A stretch of DNA of 64,000 nucleotides from the NCBI RefSeq assembly GCF_022898935.1, contig NZ_JALIRP010000003.1, positions 310,001 through 374,000 on the forward strand, given 5' to 3'. This document shows, piece after piece, positions 54,674 to 61,726 of this stretch. This stretch comes from Paenibacillus mangrovi. GTDB lineage: Bacteria > Bacillota > Bacilli > Paenibacillales > Paenibacillaceae. Numbering within the stretch: the stretch's first letter is position 1; each line of letters starts with the position of its first letter. Under the pieces are notes generated by a model that searched no databases, had not been told where the DNA came from, and was given only the letters and a program-made list of their open reading frames with translations. Made by a program: the position numbers and the translations under genes.

Positions 54674-57600
54674 TTATTTCCCGGTACCCTGTGTACCGCT
54701 TGTACCACTTTCTTGTGTCCCGTTTCCGCTCACCGTACCGCCAGCTGTGGTGTTCTGCGCCCCATCCTGCGTGCTGTCCGCCGAAGGCGTCGTCTTGCCG
54801 AGCTGATCCTCAGGTATGATCGTATAAGGCACGTTATCCACGAGCACCTTATCCACCTTGGTCAAATCAAGCTTCTTGATGAGCTTGAGCGTCACCGTGC
54901 TGGTATAGGCTTCCGCTCCATCAACGCCAGAGGCTGCGCCGTCATTGATACCACTGCTGTCCGCACCGGTTGTGCCGGTAACCGCAGTATCATTTGCTGC
55001 AGCAGTTCCATCCGAAGCTGTGCCATCCGTGGCCTGGGCTCCTGCTATATCACTGGTATCAGCGGTATTCGCCGTTCCGGTGCTGCCAGCTGAACCGTCT
55101 GCGGCCCCACTTCCATTTGTCCCCGAAGCGGTATCCGTTCCTGTTCCCGTACCTAAGCCCGTGCCCTGATCCTGAACCGAATCTGCTGCACACTTATAAA
55201 CAAACTGCGGCGTAGGGATTTCCAAAATAATATTGCCGTCTTTCCCCGTGACCGTCACTTCATTCGCCTTAAAATCACGGCAGGATACCGGCTGTTTGAA
55301 GTGGAACGTCAGCTGTGTCACTCGGGTCTTGTCAGCATTTTTCAGCGTCTTGGACGTCAGTACCGGCACTTCCTTCACGACTTCCGGCTCTGCCGGCGGC
55401 GTATCGGTTGTAGACGGCTTCGTCGCCTCGACCGGCGGTTTTGGCGTTTCTTTGGCAAATCCGCCGTTTGCCTTCATAACCAGCAGCATGCCTCCGATCA
55501 CCACGATCGCCAGCATCAGCACGGAACTAAGTCTGAGCACCCTCGGGTTGCCGCGCAGAAACTTGATTAGCGGTGAAGCGAGCTCGCTTTTCACTTTAGC
55601 ATAGACCGGCTTCAGCGCAGGAGCGGCGGTATCGAAGTATTTGCGGACATTGTCTTTATTTTTGAACGCGGCAGGATCATTATTTTTAAAATAGTTCACG
55701 ATCGCTGTCGCATAAGCCGGCACAAGACCGCGCGGACGCACAAAGGCATGCTGCGACGCCGACCACTGGATAAATTCATACACCGTTTCGGGATTCGGTG
55801 CATGCTTGTGCAGGAATTCCATGAGTCCGTTGTAATCTACCGCTTCCGTTTCGACATCATAGCAGAAGGCCAGCGTAATGCTCTCAAAATGGGACGGGGT
55901 GACTTCCTTGCGAAGCCAGTTCTGTCCTAGCTGCTGCACCTCATCTCGTTCGGCCGGGGAAAGACCCTTCAGTATGGAAAGCTCAGGATGCGGACTCGAG
56001 AACCACTGGTGCGCAGCCAGCATCACTTCCCCTTTGGAGCGTGTACGCGTATCAAACCGGGATATCCAGGAGCGGAACTCCTTCGGATTGCTCAGGAAAC
56101 TGATCTGAAGCAGCTGCTCTTGGGTCAGCTTATCCAACTGGATATCCTTCAAGAGGAACAGGTTGGCGGCGTACATCAGCTTGTCCACGAACAGCGAACC
56201 TCCCGCCACCAGAGCGAAGCCATGCTGTGGATCCAGATCCAGCTCATCCAACTGGTCCAGCATCTGATTAACTGCCTTGACCGGCTCAGCTTCTTTGCGG
56301 AGCTTGTCCATCAGCTGTGCTTCCGCGAGCTTGGTGAAGAACTCGCTTTCCAGCACAACCGGATGGGAAACAGTCCAACTGTGCAGCAGATCGGCCAGAT
56401 CCCGCGCCCTCGGCGCTTTCTTCATCCGGTTCTCGATGTATGGATTAAACAGCAGCTTCGGAAGTCCTGGACTGGCCAGCACTTTGCCGAAAAAGGCCCG
56501 GCTCAGCTCCGGATCGCTATCGATCATCGCATAAATAGCCGAAAGCAGATCCTTCTGGTTCTTGGAGATCGCATTATTGAGCGTCCGGATAAAATACTCG
56601 ACGATCTTCCGTCCGCTGTGCTTCTTGTCAATCCGGTAGTAGTCCTTGATGCATTCCATGACCTCAGGCTCCTGAATCTCGCCCTGTTTGACATGATCAA
56701 ACTCCAGATCAAAGCTCGCCAAAAAGAGATCATTCAGGCGCATCTTGGCAGCAAGAGCCCCGGCGGGCGCCAAATAATCCAGCATGCTGCGCAGCACCGT
56801 CAGCTTATTCTGCTCATACAGCTTTACGTTGCCTTCTTCCATTTGAAACAGCACCGCAAACTCATGATAGCTGGCAATCGCAATCTGACGGATCGGCTCC
56901 ATGTCCTTGAGCATGTGGGCTGCGAACTGGTAAAAGCGCTCCGCCCGCTCCGGATTGCCAAGGGTTTCCCATGCAAAGTCCAGATACGGCTGGTCACTCC
57001 AGTCCAGATCTGCATTAAACACACGGCCTGAAACCAGCTCAAACAGAAAATCCTTCTCGATGCTGCGGTCATTCAGGCGCAGGCTGCCCTTCTCGACGAA
57101 CATGATTTGGATGCCCTTTTTGCTTTGCGGTTCTTTGGCATAGGTCAGGAAACCAAGCTGTCGCCGTATTCCGTAGGGAAGGCTGGCAAACAGCAGCGCA
57201 AGCAGCTCCTTGGCCTTGTCGGACAGCTGCTCGATTTCCACATCAAGCACAATATATACTTTTTTCTTACCGGCTACGGATGCCATGGCCGCAAACAGAA
57301 GCTGTTTGAATACCTGCTCATCAATCTTCAGCTCCTGCAGCAGACTCAGCGCCTGCTCACGGTTCATACTGCCGCCGCGGTCCTTGGATGGAATTGCAGT
57401 CAGCTCCGGAAGCTCCATTCCCTGCTCGATATCATACTTTTCAGCGAAAGCGGCATGCAGCCAAGCGCGGTAATCCGTCTCAGGCGATTCTTGGTATCCG
57501 GCAGGAATGACATAGTTATGAGTAAAAAAGGCGCTGCGCAGCCCGGTAAAATCCGCCGGCTGGTACACGCTCCGGCCCACAATCGTTTCGCCGGTCTCCG

Positions 57601-57829
57601 TATGGATCACATGTAGGGCATCCGGGTACTCCTGCCCTTCCTTTTCGGTGCGTGCCATAAGCTCTGCCGGAGCATCATATTGGCAGAACGGGTGCAGCAC
57701 TTTTTTGATGTAAGAAGGATCCAGTCCCGATGAACGCGCAATCGTGTCGAAGCCTTCTGTAGAACGGAAGATGCCGTGCCGCTCACGCGTATACATTTGC
57801 TGCTGGACCTTGTTTGGGGTCAACATCAC
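54674..57829 (-). CDS. GTPase-associated protein 1-like (GAP1) membrane protein
   Basis: A 1051-residue protein. Residues 1-760 are cytoplasmic: the N-terminus (VQQQMYTRERHGIFRSTEGFDTIARSSGL) resembles the GAP1 N-terminal domain type 2 that accompanies predicted conflict-system GTPases, and a long helical middle follows. A single membrane helix at about 764-786 is preceded by basic residues. The outside part has a Pro/Thr linker, a small beta-domain with Cys at about 850 and 880, and a Gly/Thr/Asp/Ala-rich stretch (about 885-975) interrupting it, then a similar tail. The start is GTG 57829 or ATG 57826, overlapping the GTPase stop, so the two are co-translated. The family match is from memory of the motif pattern. 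Confidence 0.7.
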   Translation of the reverse strand: MMLTPNKVQQQMYTRERHGIFRSTEGFDTIARSSGLDPSYIKKVLHPFCQYDAPAELMARTEKEGQEYPDALHVIHTETGETIVGRSVYQPADFTGLRSAFFTHNYVIPAGYQESPETDYRAWLHAAFAEKYDIEQGMELPELTAIPSKDRGGSMNREQALSLLQELKIDEQVFKQLLFAAMASVAGKKKVYIVLDVEIEQLSDKAKELLALLFASLPYGIRRQLGFLTYAKEPQSKKGIQIMFVEKGSLRLNDRSIEKDFLFELVSGRVFNADLDWSDQPYLDFAWETLGNPERAERFYQFAAHMLKDMEPIRQIAIASYHEFAVLFQMEEGNVKLYEQNKLTVLRSMLDYLAPAGALAAKMRLNDLFLASFDLEFDHVKQGEIQEPEVMECIKDYYRIDKKHSGRKIVEYFIRTLNNAISKNQKDLLSAIYAMIDSDPELSRAFFGKVLASPGLPKLLFNPYIENRMKKAPRARDLADLLHSWTVSHPVVLESEFFTKLAEAQLMDKLRKEAEPVKAVNQMLDQLDELDLDPQHGFALVAGGSLFVDKLMYAANLFLLKDIQLDKLTQEQLLQISFLSNPKEFRSWISRFDTRTRSKGEVMLAAHQWFSSPHPELSILKGLSPAERDEVQQLGQNWLRKEVTPSHFESITLAFCYDVETEAVDYNGLMEFLHKHAPNPETVYEFIQWSASQHAFVRPRGLVPAYATAIVNYFKNNDPAAFKNKDNVRKYFDTAAPALKPVYAKVKSELASPLIKFLRGNPRVLRLSSVLMLAIVVIGGMLLVMKANGGFAKETPKPPVEATKPSTTDTPPAEPEVVKEVPVLTSKTLKNADKTRVTQLTFHFKQPVSCRDFKANEVTVTGKDGNIILEIPTPQFVYKCAADSVQDQGTGLGTGTGTDTASGTNGSGAADGSAGSTGTANTADTSDIAGAQATDGTASDGTAAANDTAVTGTTGADSSGINDGAASGVDGAEAYTSTVTLKLIKKLDLTKVDKVLVDNVPYTIIPEDQLGKTTPSADSTQDGAQNTTAGGTVSGNGTQESGTSGTQGTGK
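54907..55177 (-). repeat. Low-complexity Gly/Thr/Asp/Ala coding tract
   Basis: Roughly 90 codons of the GAP1-like protein (residues about 885-975) consist mostly of Gly, Thr, Ala, Asp and Ser in irregular short repeats. It splits the extracellular beta-domain and probably forms a flexible, possibly glycosylated, linker. Confidence 0.7.
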
Positions 57830-59088
57830 ATTTCGTCTCTCCCCTCAATATACTTCAGCTTATACATCAGCCAGATAAACGGCTCATCGACGCGGATCGG
57901 GCTGACGACGGACTGCATTTTCTGGTTAACCGGATTACTGCCAAGCGCAGACACCGCGAAATAAGCTGTATTGGAAAAATACACATCCATCGTGCCTTTA
58001 AACGGACGGTCCACCTTTTCGATGAAGCGGCGGATTTCGCCGTCGATATTTTCAAACTCCGTCAAATCCAGCGTTTTCCGGTGCACCATATTGTTAAACA
58101 CGTTGCTGTTGGATTTGATATACTCGCCGTCCTCATCCTTTAGGGAGTGCAGCATATCGCTCTTGGTCAGCACAACGGCGGTCGGGATGTCGGTTTTCCC
58201 CTTATCCTCATAAGCGATAAAGTCACCGAACATCGTCAGCACCACATCACGCGGTTCATCATACTGCGACACCCACTCGCCCGGCTCATCCCCCATTTGA
58301 ATGCGGATTTTGTCGCGGATGGAGCGGATTTGCAGCGGATCAACCATGAACAGGATGCCCGCGGAGTTCTTGATATGCTGGCCATGCAGGCCAAGGTAAT
58401 CCTCATCGACCATCCCCTCACCGGCGACATCGAAAAACACCAGCGTCAGCGGCGGTTTGGTCTCGTCCTTGAATACGAACTGGAAAATAAAAGGCTCCTG
58501 CATCCGTTCCTTCTGCGTCGAAGCGAGCAGATCGCCCCGCTCAAACAGCGGCTCCTCGTACATCGTACGGAATTTGCGGCTGATCTCCGCGTTCAGCGGC
58601 ATGCAGGCCGCATTGAAATGGTCTGCTGTTGAATGCTGAAGCGTATGGATCAGCGAGGTCATATACACTGATTTGCCTACCTGCGAGGCGCCGATGATGG
58701 AAATGATATTGCTTGGTACCTTGCCGGAAGTGACCGGTAGCTCGTTATGGCATTTCGGGCACAAACGGTGGCGCGTGACCACACCGTAGCGGTCATTAAG
58801 ACCGACCAGCACATGATCGGAGTAGATATGATGCTCCTCGGGAATATCGCCCGGGCGCAAAATGGCTTCCATGTCGTACACCGAGTCAAGGCCAAAGCGC
58901 TCACGGTATCGGTTCAGCGCCTCGTCTTCCTGCAGCGCGTAATCCTCATCGTCTTCGCGACTGTGCGCCGCGCGGAATACGACCTCGTCCGGTGCGAATT
59001 TGCTGAAGCAGTACGGACACACAATATCGTAAAAAAGCGGCCTTGGCTCGGCGATCGGTTTCTTTTTGAATATATCAAAAATGCCCAT
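57826..59088 (-). CDS. P-loop GTPase with split zinc ribbon (double-GTPase-like, TRAFAC type)
   Basis: A 420-residue protein. CPYC (24-27) and CPKC (110-113) form a zinc ribbon split by an 80-residue acidic insert. The GTPase domain has P-loop GASQVGKS (133-140), DVAG (220-223, switch II) and TKSD (308-311, guanine recognition in place of NKxD). It has no membrane helix. ATG 59088 follows AAAGGGGG; the frame is open to 59199 through repeat DNA. It is translationally coupled to the GAP1-like gene, so the two probably form a complex at the membrane. It belongs to GTPases seen next to GAP1 proteins in predicted conflict systems; its role is unproven. Confidence 0.75.
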   Translation of the reverse strand: MGIFDIFKKKPIAEPRPLFYDIVCPYCFSKFAPDEVVFRAAHSREDDEDYALQEDEALNRYRERFGLDSVYDMEAILRPGDIPEEHHIYSDHVLVGLNDRYGVVTRHRLCPKCHNELPVTSGKVPSNIISIIGASQVGKSVYMTSLIHTLQHSTADHFNAACMPLNAEISRKFRTMYEEPLFERGDLLASTQKERMQEPFIFQFVFKDETKPPLTLVFFDVAGEGMVDEDYLGLHGQHIKNSAGILFMVDPLQIRSIRDKIRIQMGDEPGEWVSQYDEPRDVVLTMFGDFIAYEDKGKTDIPTAVVLTKSDMLHSLKDEDGEYIKSNSNVFNNMVHRKTLDLTEFENIDGEIRRFIEKVDRPFKGTMDVYFSNTAYFAVSALGSNPVNQKMQSVVSPIRVDEPFIWLMYKLKYIEGRDEM

Positions 59089-59122
59089 AGGTTTCTTTCT
59101 TCCCCCTTTAGCTGGTGGGTGT

Positions 59123-59276
59123 TGCATAGTAGCCGCTGCGGGGACGGATCGTTCTTCCGATCGCTGTTGTCTCCAAATTTCTTTGATTATAACTTTCAAA
59201 ATTGTAGAAATTCGGAGACAAAGGCGACCGCTATCGCTTCTTCAGATCGATTCCGTCCCCTCCGCTACTCTATGCA
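59123..59276. repeat. Dispersed imperfect-palindrome repeat, copy B (most complete)
   Basis: A 154-bp element with terminal inverted repeats TGCATAGTAG and CTACTCTATGCA. Second arms GGGGACGGATCG and CGATTCCGTCCCC and inner arms TTGTCTCC-AAATTTC and GAAATTC-GGAGACAA enclose an AT-rich centre. It shares arms and long identical stretches (such as GGAGACAAAGGCGACCGCTA) with copy A at 8463-8612. It carries no coding capacity, as expected for a MITE-like or REP-like element. Confidence 0.85.
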
Positions 59277-59584
59277 TTTGATTGTAGTATCTTTGAAACG
59301 AGTTATTAGAACAAACTCGTTAACAATATTTGAGCCAACTCACAGATGAATTATTTAACAAATACTTCCTAGCTACTAAGTTATACTTCCAAAGAGGAAA
59401 AACCTCTCACTTATACTCCAAATTCACTCAGCAAGATACTCCGGTGCCCTCCTTAGACCAACCCTTCGAGCCATCTTAGAGCAGCATTCCAATCCCCTTA
59501 ACTAACGCTGATTCAATTCTTACGAATCAGCCAAGTCCTCTTTCGAGATACCAAGCGGAATGTAAATTCCCGAAGAGTTTACGT

Positions 59585-59732
59585 GCTTCCTTTGAAATCG
59601 TGTTATTTCCTCTCAGTTCATTCCGATAACACGATTTCAACAGAAGCCGGAGGGAAGTTACATGGAGCGCCCAACAGTGATCGGAAGAATGATCCGCATT
59701 CGGAGCGATGCAATCCGATAACGCGATTTCAA
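59585..59732. repeat. Short repeat set: CCGATAAC-CGATTTCAACAGAAGC
   Basis: The 25-mer at 59626-59650 recurs with one change at 59708-59732, and its inverse at 59585-59610 (GCTTCCTTTGAAATCGTGTTAT) makes a hairpin with the first copy. A second short repeat family distinct from the 150-bp element. Confidence 0.75.
59671..59696 (-). repeat. Fragment of the dispersed palindromic repeat, inverted
   Basis: Read on the minus strand, CGGATCATTCTTCCGATCAC plus TGTTG matches the left arm of the 150-bp repeat with one or two changes. It is enclosed by the two direct copies of the 25-mer, as if one element had inserted into another. Confidence 0.65.
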
Positions 59733-59744
59733 CAGAAGCAACGC

Positions 59745-60389
59745 TCACTCCGGCACCAACTCATACACCTGCCCGTACCTTTTCCCGTCGGTGAAAAACA
59801 GCCTCACATAATCGTTTTTACCCACTTCGATCACGGGCAGCACATTCCGTCCCGCTTCAAAGTCCGTTACAAAAGGGTACAGCGTGCCGTCGTCTTTGTT
59901 CGCCGGGTAGCTGCCTTCCTTTTTCACGTAGCAAAGCGCTTCTTTCGGAACGGGAATCTCCGTCGTAACTTTGATCTGTACCGACTTATACTTCTGGAAC
60001 AAGCCACTCTTCTGCCTTATAGAGAACCACACCTTGGCTTTGCCGGTACTGAATTCCTTCCGGTTCTGCCCGTCATGCTGGCGGATCAGCGCCGGGCCGT
60101 CCTCCGTCTCGGTGGACGCATATATGGTATATACGACTCTGCCGACACCGTCGATCCGGTCGTGGTAGCCGTTACTGGCTTTGTATTCATTCCGGGTATA
60201 CAGCTTCAGCCGGCTCATATCAGGCCTTTTCGTATCCGGCATCGGCTCTTCCCCTGCCATGCTGCGCTCAATGTAGACCGCCGCTATATCCTCCGGCCAG
60301 CGCCAGCGGAGCGTACAGCGGTCTCCATCCAGCTGATGGGTCACACCGCGAATGAGCAGTGAGCTGATATCCGCATCGATGAACCTCAT
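59745..60389 (-). CDS. Small beta-rich protein of the VWA/GTPase cluster
   Basis: A 214-residue protein with no membrane helix or signal peptide. The spacing of strands suggests two fibronectin-type-III-like units: one around HQLDGDRCTLRWRWPEDIAAVYIERS with DGVGRVVYTIYA, the other around KAKVWFSIRQKSGLF to the end (VRLFFTDGKRYGQVYELV). I know no named family. It starts after GGGAGG, 20 bp behind the VWA gene, so it is co-transcribed. Such small beta proteins beside VWA proteins may act as adaptors; that is inference only. Confidence 0.7.
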   Translation of the reverse strand: MRFIDADISSLLIRGVTHQLDGDRCTLRWRWPEDIAAVYIERSMAGEEPMPDTKRPDMSRLKLYTRNEYKASNGYHDRIDGVGRVVYTIYASTETEDGPALIRQHDGQNRKEFSTGKAKVWFSIRQKSGLFQKYKSVQIKVTTEIPVPKEALCYVKKEGSYPANKDDGTLYPFVTDFEAGRNVLPVIEVGKNDYVRLFFTDGKRYGQVYELVPE

Positions 60390-60408
60390 CTTTCATTCGC
60401 CTCCCGCA

Positions 60409-61689
60409 TTAAAATCCTCTGCTGCTGTTATTCTTAGATCGCCCCGCATATCCGGTCTGCGAACGTCCGGCAGAACCGGGGCGCTGCAGTCCGCTCTCAA
60501 GCTTGCCGTTCTCCTTCACCGGTATAACAGCCGTGAACAGTGCAAGCACACCCGCGAGCACCAGGCAGGATAGCAGGCGGATCATCGTATCACTCCAGCC
60601 ATCGCCGGATAATCCGAACTCCAGCAGCAAGCCTGCAAGCAGTCCGGAAACCACGCCGCCGGCCCCAAAGCTGCGGGCCAGGTAGCGGTTGTCGAAGATC
60701 AGCCCCAGCGACAGGCCAATGGCTGCGCCGATCAGGCTCAGTGACGCCACGCGGAGGATCAGATAGACCATGCTGTCCTGCTCCGGTCCCGTCCGCTCGG
60801 TTACAAGCGTGCGCTCGCCTACATCATTGTAGATTTTCTGGAACACCAGCGACAAATCTCCAGCATTCTGCACATCGTAGTATTGGCCGCCCGTTTCCTG
60901 GGCGATGGACTTCAGTAGGCTCGATCCGTCAGACTGCACCAGACTGAGACCAATCGTATTGACTTGAACATGTTTTTGCTTATACTGCGCAAGCGCCGAA
61001 TTCAGGTCTACATCACTGACGCCGTCAGAGAGCAGAACAACCATCGTTCCGCGTCCTGCATCGCCTTGGTCCTGAATATGCTTCATGGTGTCGGACAAGG
61101 CCAGACTGATATTGGTACCGCCATCGGTGGCTTCCAGTGCATCAATCTCAGCCGCGACTTTGTCCTTGGCCGCCTGATCCTTGACCTGTATAAAAGGCTG
61201 CAGCAAATCCGTTTGGTCATTAAAAGCCATCACAGCCACCCGGTTATCGCTGTCCATCCGGTTAATCATGTCCTTGGCAGCCGTATAACGCGCATTATCC
61301 GGGTCGTTCTGCTGCATGCTGCCTGAATTATCGATGACCAGTACAATATCCTTGATCGGCTTCGATCCCCCGGCATTGATTTCATAAACGAACTCCAGTG
61401 CCAGACCCACGACGAACAACATCACGAGCGTGGCCGGCACCAGCAGTTTCCATGAGGTGCCCGTGTAGCGCTGTCTCCAGGAGGGACCATTCAGCCGCGG
61501 CGATATGATCTCCGCAGCCAGGCATCCCAGCCCGATAAACAAGGCGAGCAAGCCGAAATACAGACCGATCACAACGATCCATGGCCAGTCGCCGCCCCAC
61601 CTGTCCAGAATGACTTCCGAGGCAGCAAAGCCGACGGCACCACCAATCAGGCTGAAGAGCAGCAGGAGTAAATTCAATTTTCGCTGCAT
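60409..61689 (-). CDS. Membrane protein with extracellular VWA domain
   Basis: A 426-residue protein. Three N-terminal helices (about 6-24, 36-60, 81-103), a VWA domain (about 113-290), and three C-terminal helices ending in a basic tail. The metal-dependent adhesion site is complete: DNSGS (Asp120, Ser122, Ser124), the Thr in TDGGTN and Asp in LLSDGVSD. By the positive-inside rule the VWA domain lies outside. It could bind a protein partner such as the external part of the GAP1-like protein. It starts after GGAAAGGAAG. Confidence 0.85.
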   Translation of the reverse strand: MQRKLNLLLLLFSLIGGAVGFAASEVILDRWGGDWPWIVVIGLYFGLLALFIGLGCLAAEIISPRLNGPSWRQRYTGTSWKLLVPATLVMLFVVGLALEFVYEINAGGSKPIKDIVLVIDNSGSMQQNDPDNARYTAAKDMINRMDSDNRVAVMAFNDQTDLLQPFIQVKDQAAKDKVAAEIDALEATDGGTNISLALSDTMKHIQDQGDAGRGTMVVLLSDGVSDVDLNSALAQYKQKHVQVNTIGLSLVQSDGSSLLKSIAQETGGQYYDVQNAGDLSLVFQKIYNDVGERTLVTERTGPEQDSMVYLILRVASLSLIGAAIGLSLGLIFDNRYLARSFGAGGVVSGLLAGLLLEFGLSGDGWSDTMIRLLSCLVLAGVLALFTAVIPVKENGKLESGLQRPGSAGRSQTGYAGRSKNNSSRGF

Positions 61690-61726
61690 ATGACATGCTT
61701 CCTTTCCATAGTGGGATAGGAGCTAA

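Larger units (their letters stand above)
59089..59744. other. Repeat-filled gap splitting the GTPase/VWA gene cluster
   Basis: No credible gene lies here. It holds a palindromic repeat (copy B), an AT-rich stretch (59277-59500) of stop-rich sequence, and a second repeat set near 59585-59732. Genes on either side point the same way and elsewhere in the cluster lie close together, so this is probably an insertion-prone break or a new promoter region. Confidence 0.65.

Noticed and set aside
54907..55177. Possible CRISPR-like tandem repeats
   Set aside because: The repeats are irregular codon-level Gly/Thr/Ala/Asp runs within an open frame; there are no uniform spacers.
55988..57031. Plus-strand open frame of 347 codons opposite the GAP1-like gene
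   Set aside because: It lies wholly antisense to a strongly supported coding region, has no ribosome site and no family likeness.
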